Source: Halieaceae bacterium UBA6060
GTDB taxonomy: Bacteria > Pseudomonadota > Gammaproteobacteria > Pseudomonadales > Halieaceae
Reading direction: 5' to 3'
DNA length: 41,431 bases
NCBI GenBank assembly: GCA_002428935.1
Contig: DIYG01000005.1
Location: forward strand, 1-41,431
The position numbers and the translations under genes are program-made. Below are positions 1 to 7,854 of this stretch, piece after piece. Numbering within the stretch: the stretch's first letter is position 1; each line of letters starts with the position of its first letter. Below the pieces are notes generated by a model, which saw nothing but the letters and a program-made list of their open reading frames with translations, was not told where the DNA came from and did not search any database.

Positions 1-486
1 GATGAAGGAGTGATCATTGGCCCTCTGGTCAACGCCAAGGCCGTGGACGATGTTGATGCTCTCGTGCAGGCCTCCGTAGCCAGTGGCGCCCAGGTTGCCC
101 TTGGTGGGAATCGCCATGAACTCGGTGGAAACTTCTACGCGCCGACGGTGCTCACAGGCATTGATGACACCATGGCCGTCTTTCGCAACGAAATCTTTGG
201 TCCCGTCGCGCCCATCGTTCGCTTTCAGACGGAAGACGAAGTCATCGCCATGGCCAACGACACGGAGTTTGGCCTGGCCTCGTACTTTTACACCCGCGAC
301 ATCGGCCGCGTATGGCGCGTAGCGGAGGCTTTGGAATACGGCATCGTCGGCATCAACGAAGGGATTATCTCCAACGAGATGGCCCCCTTCGGCGGTGTCA
401 AAGAATCGGGTTCGGGACGCGAAGGCTCCAAGTACGGCATGGATGACTACCTGGAGATCAAATACATGCTCATGGGCGGGCTTTAA
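1..486 (+). CDS. gabD: NAD(P)-dependent succinate-semialdehyde dehydrogenase, C-terminal part (5' end outside window)
   Basis: The reading frame is open from base 1 (first codons Asp-Glu-Gly-Val) to a TAA at 484-486, so about 161 C-terminal residues of a ~480-residue aldehyde dehydrogenase are present. The family segment EIFGPVAP and the ending PFGGVKESGSGREGSKYGMD followed by DYLEIKY match GabD, which oxidises succinate semialdehyde to succinate at the end of GABA breakdown. The catalytic Cys and Glu lie upstream of the window and cannot be checked. It converges on a guanidinobutyrase gene whose product is GABA, which supports the assignment. Other semialdehyde dehydrogenases of the same superfamily remain possible. 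Confidence 0.85.
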   Translation, partial: DEGVIIGPLVNAKAVDDVDALVQASVASGAQVALGGNRHELGGNFYAPTVLTGIDDTMAVFRNEIFGPVAPIVRFQTEDEVIAMANDTEFGLASYFYTRDIGRVWRVAEALEYGIVGINEGIISNEMAPFGGVKESGSGREGSKYGMDDYLEIKYMLMGGL

Positions 487-503
487 CGACCCCTGGCTAT
501 CGC

Positions 504-524
504 GAGGACCTTACTAAGGTTCTC
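504..524. repeat. hairpin between convergent gabD and guanidinobutyrase genes
   Basis: Nine-base arms GAGGACCTT (504-512) and AAGGTTCTC (516-524) are separated by a 3-base loop; eight pairs are Watson-Crick and one is a G-T wobble. It sits between two convergent stop codons, where a bidirectional terminator would be expected. No T-run follows on either strand, so intrinsic termination is uncertain. Confidence 0.35.
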
Positions 525-570
525 CGGTGCCTGGCACGCGACGGGGCTAAGCCTTGGCGATGCTCCGGCC

Positions 571-1518
571 CTAACGGCGCTTACATCCGGGGAACGAGCA
601 GAGCATTTCGAACAACAGGTTGGCCGCCAGGAGCGCCGTGTTCCCCGTCGTGTCATAGGGCGGCGAAACCTCCACAAGGTCTGCGCCAACAAGGTTCAGA
701 CCGTAGGCACCGCGAATCACCTCCAAACCCTGTGACGCCGTGAGCCCGGCGGGCTCGGGGGTACCGGTGCCGGGGGCCACGGACGGGTCCAAGCCGTCGA
801 TATCAAAGCTCAGGTAGGTCGGTCGCTTCGGCCCAATCTGCTCCCGAACCTCCCTCAAAAGTGGAGCGAGGGACTGATACCAGCACTCTTCGGCCGTCAC
901 CACCCGAACCCCTCGTTGCCGTGCCCAGTCAAAATCATCGGCGGCGTAACCTGTGGCACGAAGACCAATCTGAACCATGGCGGTCGGTTCGATAAGCCCC
1001 TCCTCAATGGCCCGGCGAAAAATCGTACCGTGAGTTACGGGTTCACCAAACATGTGATCGTTCATATCCGCATGGGCGTCCACATGGATCACCGCGAGAG
1101 GGCCGTGCTTCTTTGCTTGGGCGCGCAAAATGGGCAGGGTGATGGTGTGATCACCGCCCATGGCCAGGGTTTTCGGCCCCGCCGCTAAAACGCTGTCGAA
1201 GTGGGTCTCGATGAGCGCAACGGACTTTTCTAGATTGTAGGTATTGAGGGCGACATCGCCCGTATCCGCGATCTGAAAAGAATCAAAGGGTGCCGCCCCC
1301 GTCGCCATACCGTAGGGCCGCACCAGCACGGACTCGGCGCGAATCTGTCGAGGGCCGTAGCGAGAGCCCGCACGGTTGCTGGTACCACAATCCAGGGGCA
1401 CCCCAACGATGGCCACATCCAAATCATTTGGGGCCTGTACCGGCAGACGAAACAGGCTGGCGATACCACCGAAGCGCGGCATCTCATTGCCCGAAAGAGG
1501 TTGATTAAACTCGCTCAC
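571..1518 (-). CDS. gbuA: guanidinobutyrase (ureohydrolase family)
   Basis: A 315-residue arginase/agmatinase-fold enzyme, predicted to hydrolyse 4-guanidinobutyrate to GABA and urea. The manganese ligands are visible in order: GGDHT, DAHADMNDH and SFDIDGLDP. The N-terminus (QPLSGNEMPRFGGIA) and the segment HADMNDHMFGE followed by HGT resemble Pseudomonas guanidinobutyrase more than agmatinase SpeB; this specificity call rests on remembered family sequence, so guanidinopropionase or agmatinase is possible. The start is GTG, one base after the glycerol kinase TAA, indicating translational coupling. A GABA-producing enzyme next to a gabD-like gene makes a coherent degradation route. Confidence 0.82.
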   Translation of the reverse strand: MSEFNQPLSGNEMPRFGGIASLFRLPVQAPNDLDVAIVGVPLDCGTSNRAGSRYGPRQIRAESVLVRPYGMATGAAPFDSFQIADTGDVALNTYNLEKSVALIETHFDSVLAAGPKTLAMGGDHTITLPILRAQAKKHGPLAVIHVDAHADMNDHMFGEPVTHGTIFRRAIEEGLIEPTAMVQIGLRATGYAADDFDWARQRGVRVVTAEECWYQSLAPLLREVREQIGPKRPTYLSFDIDGLDPSVAPGTGTPEPAGLTASQGLEVIRGAYGLNLVGADLVEVSPPYDTTGNTALLAANLLFEMLCSFPGCKRR

Positions 1519-1519
1519 G

Positions 1520-3022
1520 TTAGCGTCCCGACGGCTCGTAGAGGGTTCGCTGCACTGCGGCTTTCCAGCTCGCGGCCCTTGCCCGTCGTTTGGCCAGGCT
1601 CATGGATACGGTGAATTCCCGCTCGGGTTGCCAAATTCGTTTCAATTCAGCGGTGCTCTTCCAAAGCCCTACCCCAAGCCCCGCCAGATAGCTGGCACCA
1701 GCGACGGTGGTTTCGATGATCTTAGGTCGAACCAGTTTACGTCCCAGGTAATCGGCCTGAGCCTGCATGAGTAAATTGTTGGCGGCGGCACCGCCGTCTA
1801 CCCGTAATGGTTTCATCCGCTTACCGAGGTCTTTCTCCATACACTGAAGAATATCCACGTTTTGCAGCGCCATGGCATCCAGCGTTGCGCGGGCAATGTG
1901 CGCCCGGGTCGAACCCCGGGTCAAACCAGTGATCGTTCCGCGAGCCTCGGCCGCCCAGTGGGGAGCACCAAGTCCTGTGAGGGCAGGAACGAATTCGACG
2001 CCGCCGTGATCGGTAACGCTTGCTGCCAGGGTTTCAATATCCGGGGCCCGGCGAATCAGCTGCAGCCCATCGCGCAACCACTGCACGGCAGCACCGCAGA
2101 TAAAAGCCCCGCCTTCCAGCGCGTAAACGGGCCTGGCCCCGTCTAGCTGCCAGGCCACGGTGGTCAGCAGGCCAGCCTTGGACTTAACCACCTGGTCTCC
2201 CGTATTCATGACGATGAAGGACCCGGTACCAAAGGTGCATTTTGCATCCCCGGTTGCGAAGCAGGCTTGACCAAACAGCGCCGCTTGCTGATCCCCAGCA
2301 ATCCCCGTGATAGGTATGCCGTCGGGGAGCCCCCGAACGCCTCGCGTATGCCCCAGGATTCCGCTGCTCGGTACGATCCTTGGCAGAATGCTAGAGGGCA
2401 CCTCAAACAGCTTCAGTAGCTGTTCATCCCAACACAAATCCTTCAAATTCATCAGGGAGGTGCGCGCCGCGTTAGAAACATCCGTGGCGTGCTCGGCGCC
2501 ATCGGTCAGCCGCCACAAGAGAAAGCTGTCGATGGTTCCACCTGCCAGAGCCCCCGCTTTGAGCGCTCGCCGCGCGGCCGGTACTTCCTTCAACAGCCAG
2601 CGGAATTTGCTGGCGCTGAAATAGGGATCCAGCACCAGACCGCTGCGTTTGCGCACCTCGTTTTCGTGACCCGATTGACGCAAGCGGGCACAGAAATCCG
2701 CGGTTCTGCGACATTGCCAAACAATGGCGTTATGGAGGGCCTCCCCCGTGCGCCGATCCCAAAGCACCGAGGTCTCACGCTGGTTGGTAATACCAATCGC
2801 CGCGATGTCACCAGGCTTGCAGATTTTTCGGCGCAGGAGTCTTCCAAGGGCTTTTTGCACGGACACCCAGATGTCCTCGGGCTTGTGTTCGACCCAGCCC
2901 GGTTGAGGGAAGTGCTGCGGAAACTCGACATTCACGCTCGCACAGAGCTGCCCCTGGGCGTCGACCAGGGCCACGGTACTACCCGTGGTGCCCTGATCGA
3001 TAGCGAGGATGAACTGCGCCAT
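1520..3022 (-). CDS. glpK: glycerol kinase
   Basis: A 500-residue FGGY kinase that phosphorylates glycerol with ATP to sn-glycerol 3-phosphate. Visible features are the phosphate loop DQGTT (9-13), NQRET with Arg82/Glu83, Tyr134 in LDPYF, and Asp244 in GIAGDQQAA. These are the glycerol-contacting residues of E. coli GlpK, so glycerol itself is the likely substrate. The Gly-rich GGKGG loop used for fructose-1,6-bisphosphate inhibition in E. coli is replaced by RGVRGLPDG. The ATG overlaps the TAA of the aldehyde dehydrogenase by one base (TAATG). No glpF, glpD or glpR is adjacent, which is unusual for glpK. Confidence 0.93.
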   Translation of the reverse strand: MAQFILAIDQGTTGSTVALVDAQGQLCASVNVEFPQHFPQPGWVEHKPEDIWVSVQKALGRLLRRKICKPGDIAAIGITNQRETSVLWDRRTGEALHNAIVWQCRRTADFCARLRQSGHENEVRKRSGLVLDPYFSASKFRWLLKEVPAARRALKAGALAGGTIDSFLLWRLTDGAEHATDVSNAARTSLMNLKDLCWDEQLLKLFEVPSSILPRIVPSSGILGHTRGVRGLPDGIPITGIAGDQQAALFGQACFATGDAKCTFGTGSFIVMNTGDQVVKSKAGLLTTVAWQLDGARPVYALEGGAFICGAAVQWLRDGLQLIRRAPDIETLAASVTDHGGVEFVPALTGLGAPHWAAEARGTITGLTRGSTRAHIARATLDAMALQNVDILQCMEKDLGKRMKPLRVDGGAAANNLLMQAQADYLGRKLVRPKIIETTVAGASYLAGLGVGLWKSTAELKRIWQPEREFTVSMSLAKRRARAASWKAAVQRTLYEPSGR

Positions 3023-4449
3023 TAGGCTGCAAAGCCCTCAACGGCCTTGATCTCGAGGTAGTCCGTAAAGCCGTGGGCACCCCATTCGCGGCCGTTCCCC
3101 GATTGCTTAAAGCCACCGAAGGGCACATCAAAGCCACCGGACGCGCCATTGAGGTGAACATTCCCGGCACGAATGCGTCGCGCCACACGGCGGGCATGGT
3201 CGATGTCCTCGCTCTGGACGTAGCCGGCCAGGCCATAGGGCGTGTCATTGGCCATGGCAATAGCTTCATCTTCGGAGTCATAGGGCAGAATCGTCAGTAC
3301 CGGTCCAAAGATTTCCTCCCGGGCGATGGTCATCTCGTTATTCACCTCGGAGAAAACCGTGGGCTGTACAAAGTAGCCGTCCTCAAGTCCTTCGGGTTTT
3401 CCAACGCCACCGGTGAGCAGCTTCGCGCCCTCGTCGATGCCCGCCTGGATGAGCCCCTGGATCTTGTTGTACTGGGCCTCGGAAACCACCGGCCCCATTT
3501 TCGTATCGGTGCTGGCGGGATCACCCACAACAACCCCTTTAGCGACCCGCTCGGCGATGGCCTCAGCTTCGGCCAGGCGCTCACGAGGTACAAACATGCG
3601 CGAGGGCGCGTTACAGGACTGGCCCGTGTTGTTCATCATGTGCAGCACACCGCGAGTCACCGCCTTTTCCAGATTGGCGTCATCGAGAACAATATTGGGT
3701 GACTTGCCACCCAGTTCCTGAGCCACGCGCTTCACGGTGGGAGCCGCATTCAGGGCCACCTGAGTCCCGGCACGGGTGGACCCCGTGAAGGACATCATGT
3801 CCACATCGGGGTGCTTGGATAGAGAGGCACCTACCTCGGGTCCATCACCATTGACCATATTGAACACGCCCGCTGGCACGCCCGCTTCGTGCATGATCTC
3901 CGCCCAGATTTGAGCCGACAACGGCGCGATTTCGCTGGGTTTGAGGACCACGGTGCAGCCAACGGCGATGGCGGGAGCCACCTTGCAAGCGATCTGATTC
4001 ACCGGCCAATTCCAGGGTGTGATCAAGCCGCATACGCCGATGGGTTCTTTAATGACCCTGTGAGGCCCCAGGTCTTCTTCAAATTCATAGCTGCGCAGCA
4101 CTTCTAAAGCCTGCTCCAAATGACCCAGACCGCAGTAGGCCTGCTCCCCATCAGCCAGTTCCTTGGGCGCGCCCATTTCCATGCGAATAGCATCCGCCAT
4201 GTCCTGATAGCGAGCCTTGTAGACTTCCACACAGCGCTCCAGGACCGCCACGCGCTCTTCCCGCGAGCTGTAACCATAGGTTTCGAAGGCCGTCTTCGCC
4301 GCCGCCACCGCGCGGTTCACATCGGCCTCGGTGCCCATGGAAATACGCGCGCAGACCGTCGCGTCGGCTGGATTCATCACATCCAGAGTTTTCCCTTCGA
4401 TGGGGTCAACCCACTCGCCGTTGATATAAAACTTCAGATATTCGCGCAT
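3022..4449 (-). CDS. aldehyde dehydrogenase family protein
   Basis: A 475-residue NAD(P)-dependent aldehyde dehydrogenase. Landmarks are the PWNWPVNQ and KPSE cofactor segments, the general-base Glu in QELGGKSP, the catalytic Cys in NTGQSCNAPS, EEIFGPV, and the C-terminal PFGGFKQSGNGRE. The ATG at 4449 is preferred over an in-frame start at 4512 because GGAG lies eight bases upstream and the family alignment starts there (MREYLKFYINGEW). It heads an operon with glpK and guanidinobutyrase, with stop/start overlap. The substrate is unknown; an aminoaldehyde such as 4-guanidinobutyraldehyde would fit the context, but this is inference. Confidence 0.88.
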   Translation of the reverse strand: MREYLKFYINGEWVDPIEGKTLDVMNPADATVCARISMGTEADVNRAVAAAKTAFETYGYSSREERVAVLERCVEVYKARYQDMADAIRMEMGAPKELADGEQAYCGLGHLEQALEVLRSYEFEEDLGPHRVIKEPIGVCGLITPWNWPVNQIACKVAPAIAVGCTVVLKPSEIAPLSAQIWAEIMHEAGVPAGVFNMVNGDGPEVGASLSKHPDVDMMSFTGSTRAGTQVALNAAPTVKRVAQELGGKSPNIVLDDANLEKAVTRGVLHMMNNTGQSCNAPSRMFVPRERLAEAEAIAERVAKGVVVGDPASTDTKMGPVVSEAQYNKIQGLIQAGIDEGAKLLTGGVGKPEGLEDGYFVQPTVFSEVNNEMTIAREEIFGPVLTILPYDSEDEAIAMANDTPYGLAGYVQSEDIDHARRVARRIRAGNVHLNGASGGFDVPFGGFKQSGNGREWGAHGFTDYLEIKAVEGFAA

Positions 4450-4649
4450 GGTGTGTTCTCCGTTTTTGGCCATGAATGCGATAAGAGGGAGGGCGAGTTT
4501 AGCATCGCTCAAGGCCGTTCCTAGTACCCCTCCGGGAGAGGTTCATCGGCCCGGTTTTGCTCGCCTGAGGAGGTTTCTTGCAGCGCATTCCCGCTTCCAC
4601 GACAATTAGCCGTGCTAAATACTAATCAGATGAATGGGAATACTGGCTG

Positions 4650-5798
4650 ATGAATATGGACATGGGTGGTGACGAACTCACATTGTTTCGCGATATGGCA
4701 CGCCGTGCCTTTGAACAAGAGATCGCGCCGCACTTTGAGCAGTGGGAAGAGGATCACCTCGTACCCCGAGAGCTGTGGCATACGCTAGGTGCAGCGGGGC
4801 TTTTGTGTCCCGATATGGATGAAGCCTATGGCGGCGCAGGAACAGCGCCCCATGTCACCCTTATGCTCATTGAAGAACTGTCGCGGATGGGGTTTGGCGG
4901 CGTTGCCACAGGCTACGGCATCCACAGCAACATCGTGGCCCCCTACATCGCTCGTCAGGGCAGCGAGGAGCAGAAACAGCAATGGCTACCCAAGATGGTG
5001 AGCGGCGAGGCCTTTGGCGCTCTGGCCATGACCGAGCCCGGTGCAGGCTCAGATGTCCAGGGCATTCGCACCAACGCCGTACGTGACGGCGACGAGTGGG
5101 TCCTTAACGGCTCAAAGATTTTCATCACCAATGGCATTCACGCGGACCTTGTCATCGTCGCGGCCATAACCGACCCAGGCAAAGGTGCCAAAGGCACGTC
5201 CTTGTTCCTCGTCGACGCCAGCCTGCCAGGATTTGAGAAGAGCCGTAAAATCGAGAAGATCGGTCAACACACCTCAGACACGGCGCAGCTATTTTTCCAG
5301 GACGTTCGCCTGCCCGCCGATGCCCTGTTGGGTGAAGTGAATCGGGGATTCATCATCATGATGGAAGAATTGCCCCGGGAGCGCCTGGGTATCGCGGCTC
5401 AGGCTGTCGGTGCCGCCGAGGGTGCTCTCGATCTCACTGTTGAGTACGTCAAGGAGCGTAAAGCCTTTGGTCAAACCATTGGCGAGTTTCAAAACACCCG
5501 CTTCAAGCTTGCAGACGTGAAGACCGAGATCGGCCTTAATCGAGCGCTCTACGAACAGTGCGCCGACGAATATGCTCGGGGTGAACTTACCGCTGACAAA
5601 GCGGCCATGCTCAAACTGGCCTCCTGCGAAATGCAATGCAGTACTATCGATGATTGTCTGCAATTGTTTGGCGGCTACGGCTACACGGTGGAATACCCCA
5701 TATCCCGTTTCTACACGGACGCTCGCATCCAGCGGATTTATGGGGGCTCCTCAGAGATCATGCGAGAGCTCGTCGCGCGAACAATGCTCGGCAAGTAA
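4650..5798 (+). CDS. acyl-CoA dehydrogenase
   Basis: A 382-residue FAD flavoprotein that forms trans-2-enoyl-CoA in beta-oxidation or branched-chain/aromatic acyl-CoA breakdown. N-terminal helices, the AMTEPGAGSDVQ segment (~126-137), a beta-sheet domain and the C-terminal helical domain (ERKAFGQ; LQLFGGYGY) are in family order. The C-terminal motif is IYGGSSEIMRELVAR, with Gly where medium/short-chain enzymes carry the catalytic Glu. Glu244 in LPRERL is at the position used by long-chain and isovaleryl-CoA dehydrogenases. The chain length preferred is not readable from sequence. Three Met codons lie close together at the start (4650, 4656, 4662) and none has a strong ribosome site. Confidence 0.9.
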   Translation: MNMDMGGDELTLFRDMARRAFEQEIAPHFEQWEEDHLVPRELWHTLGAAGLLCPDMDEAYGGAGTAPHVTLMLIEELSRMGFGGVATGYGIHSNIVAPYIARQGSEEQKQQWLPKMVSGEAFGALAMTEPGAGSDVQGIRTNAVRDGDEWVLNGSKIFITNGIHADLVIVAAITDPGKGAKGTSLFLVDASLPGFEKSRKIEKIGQHTSDTAQLFFQDVRLPADALLGEVNRGFIIMMEELPRERLGIAAQAVGAAEGALDLTVEYVKERKAFGQTIGEFQNTRFKLADVKTEIGLNRALYEQCADEYARGELTADKAAMLKLASCEMQCSTIDDCLQLFGGYGYTVEYPISRFYTDARIQRIYGGSSEIMRELVARTMLGK

Positions 5799-5843
5799 GC
5801 GATACGATAGACGACATCCTGCGTAGCTATAGCAGCATCCCGT

Positions 5844-5866
5844 CTCGGGCAAGAGGATTGCCCGAG
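5844..5866 (+). repeat. strong hairpin between acyl-CoA dehydrogenase and cytochrome c' genes
   Basis: Perfect 9-base arms CTCGGGCAA (5844-5852) and TTGCCCGAG (5858-5866) enclose the 5-base loop GAGGA. It begins 45 bases after the acyl-CoA dehydrogenase stop and ends 29 bases before the cytochrome start. No T-run follows, so it is not a canonical intrinsic terminator. It may be a Rho-assisted terminator, an mRNA-stabilising end or a 5' leader structure. Confidence 0.45.
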
Positions 5867-5895
5867 CGACTCCCATGGATAACGGAGATCAAGCC

Positions 5896-6417
5896 ATGCC
5901 TTTACCCAAGCCTTCATCTAAGCTTCTCAAACCTTTGTCTGCCAAGGCGGGCAACCGTCGATTTCAGGTAGCCCTTGGCCTAGCGGCGTTGCTAAGCACC
6001 CCCATGGCCTTTTCCCATCTGGTCGATGAGGAACCCATGCAGTCCTTTCGCCAGTCGTACTTCACCCTGCTGGCGATGAACTTTGGCCCCATGGCGGCCA
6101 TGGTCAAAGGTGAAATGCCCTGGGACGACGCGCGCATGCTGGCCCTGGCCGAAGACTTCAATGCCATCGCCAATGTAGATGTCGCGCGAGCCTTTGGCCC
6201 CGGTAGCGATAAAGGCACGACGCGCGCCAAGCCGGAGATTTGGGACAACAAGGAAGACTTCCTGGAGAAATACCAGGCTCTACAAACAGCGGCGGGAGAG
6301 CTCTTAAGCGCGGCCCAGAGCGGCGACCGCAAAGCCATCGGTGGCGCGATCAAAAATACCGGGGGCAGTTGCAAAGGCTGCCACGACGACTACAAGTCCA
6401 AGGACTATCTGTACTGA
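5896..6417 (+). CDS. cytochrome c' (class II c-type cytochrome)
   Basis: A 173-residue periplasmic protein with a basic N-region, a hydrophobic segment (about 24-40, ending MAFS) typical of a signal peptide, and a single C-terminal haem motif CKGCH (159-163). One haem near the C-terminus of a ~130-residue helical bundle is the class II layout. Members of this family bind NO or act in electron transfer. The ATG at 5896 has GGAG eight bases upstream and is preferred over the in-frame ATG at 5875. It is convergent with a cytochrome b561 gene, so a periplasmic electron-transfer pair is possible but not shown. Confidence 0.88.
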   Translation: MPLPKPSSKLLKPLSAKAGNRRFQVALGLAALLSTPMAFSHLVDEEPMQSFRQSYFTLLAMNFGPMAAMVKGEMPWDDARMLALAEDFNAIANVDVARAFGPGSDKGTTRAKPEIWDNKEDFLEKYQALQTAAGELLSAAQSGDRKAIGGAIKNTGGSCKGCHDDYKSKDYLY

Positions 6418-6424
6418 TAAGGCC

Positions 6425-7117
6425 TTACCAGGAGTACAACGACGGCGGTGCGGGGGCGAGTTCCATAAGCCCCCAGAGCATCGCCGCCCACAGAGCGGCA
6501 AGAACCAGCGCTTTGAAGATTGGTTGCGTGGGCCCCGTGCCGGAGCGGTCTGTGGATCGCCCGGTGACCATGGGGCGCAGAAGCTGCTGTCCTTTCACTC
6601 GCTCGTAGTAAACGATCGCGCCAACGTGCAGAGCGATTGCGGCGAGAATAACATTGAAAAGCCAGTCGTGGATCTCCGCCAGGCGGTCGCTCACATCGGT
6701 TTCAAAGACGTAGTGAAACGGGCCCGTAAACAGCACGTCATCAGAATTCACCAGGCCCGTTAAGGCCTGAAGCACTAGCAAGCTCCACAGCAGCACCGCG
6801 GAATACGCTCCGGCCGGATTGTGTCCAGGCGTGTTGCTGGCCACGGTGCCACGGAGATATCCGAAAGCCGCTGCGGGACCGCGCAAAAAGTCGCAAAACC
6901 TTGCCTGCGGCGAACCCGTGAACCCCCAGGCGACACGGGTAAGAACCGCGATAAGCACGGTCATACCCAACCATTGATGGGCATCGAGATAGCCTTCTTC
7001 CGCGGTCCACCAGCTGGCGGGAAGGAGCACCACGATAAGCCAGTGAATCCCTCTTACGGGCCAATCCCAAAGCGGATGATCTTCGCCTTCTACCAGGGTG
7101 CTTTCTTCATCCGCCAC
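6425..7117 (-). CDS. cytochrome b561 family membrane protein
   Basis: A 230-residue inner-membrane di-haem-type cytochrome b. It begins with WDWPVRGIHWLIV, a typical first helix carrying a haem-ligand His. Further helices contain HQWLGM, the segment around LLWSLLVLQALTGLV, and HDWLFNVILAAIALHVGAI with candidate ligand His residues; a last hydrophobic helix is near 200-220. Such proteins shuttle electrons between the quinone pool and periplasmic cytochromes. The GTG start shares its first base with the last base of the NUDIX gene's TAG stop (TAGTG), so the two are translationally coupled. The convergent neighbour is a cytochrome c', a possible partner. Confidence 0.85.
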   Translation of the reverse strand: MADEESTLVEGEDHPLWDWPVRGIHWLIVVLLPASWWTAEEGYLDAHQWLGMTVLIAVLTRVAWGFTGSPQARFCDFLRGPAAAFGYLRGTVASNTPGHNPAGAYSAVLLWSLLVLQALTGLVNSDDVLFTGPFHYVFETDVSDRLAEIHDWLFNVILAAIALHVGAIVYYERVKGQQLLRPMVTGRSTDRSGTGPTQPIFKALVLAALWAAMLWGLMELAPAPPSLYSW

Positions 7118-7854
7118 TACCTGGGCGCTCCCGAGTAGCCGTCCAAAGGATATAGAGGCTCGCCAGTGACGACGTTATCGTACTCATACTGCCAACAGCC
7201 ATCCCGCAGAAACGACCGATGCCGTCCTCCCGGAGCGTCCATGTCGCCGGATTCATAGCCCGCATCACCGGGATACAAGGTGGCGAAGCCACCCTCCCCT
7301 TCAACCGCCACCATCAGGGGAAGCACCCAGGGGCACGGGGATGTCTTCTCTCCAGCCAGGGCCGCTTCCGTATTGGCGTAACGCCCAAGAGCGCAAAGGG
7401 TGATATAGGTTGGTGGCAGCATGGGCAACTCACCGGCCCCATGAGCCTTCAGAGCCACCTGGGGACTCATCCACTGATAATCGTGGATTTCGCCATGATC
7501 GATGCTTACTTCCACACCGGGGGGTAACGCGGCCGCATAAAACCAGGTCGCGAAACGTCTTTTTTCTCCCACGGGTGTTGTCCAATGACTAACCAGCACC
7601 ATGCCTGCGGGATCCGGTGCCACGCCCGCCTCTTCCTCGGCCTCTCTCGCTGCGGCAAAACGCGCCGCTTCGTCGGGGTCGCCATTCCCCGCCTCGCGGT
7701 CCCCATCGTCAACGGCGCCGCCGGGAAAAACCCAAAAGCCACCAGCGAAAACCAGAGCTCGGTTTCGTCGCACGAGAAGGACCTGGAGTTCGCCGTCGTG
7801 ATCACGGAGTAAAACTACGGTACTCGCAGGCTTTACCGGAACATCGTCACTCAT
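7117..7854 (-). CDS. NUDIX hydrolase, NUDT19/RP2-like
   Basis: A 245-residue NUDIX-fold pyrophosphohydrolase. The NUDIX box starts GGAVDDGD and ends AAREAEEEAGV, so the metal-binding REAEEEAG core is intact, but the loop between halves is longer than the canonical spacing (insert DREAGNGDPDEAAR). An inserted box of this kind is typical of the eukaryotic NUDT19 and bacterial relatives, some of which cleave coenzyme A esters. CoA is therefore a candidate substrate, by family analogy only. The start ATG overlaps the TGA of the M20 amidohydrolase gene (ATGA), and its stop overlaps the cytochrome b561 start. Confidence 0.82.
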   Translation of the reverse strand: MSDDVPVKPASTVVLLRDHDGELQVLLVRRNRALVFAGGFWVFPGGAVDDGDREAGNGDPDEAARFAAAREAEEEAGVAPDPAGMVLVSHWTTPVGEKRRFATWFYAAALPPGVEVSIDHGEIHDYQWMSPQVALKAHGAGELPMLPPTYITLCALGRYANTEAALAGEKTSPCPWVLPLMVAVEGEGGFATLYPGDAGYESGDMDAPGGRHRSFLRDGCWQYEYDNVVTGEPLYPLDGYSGAPR

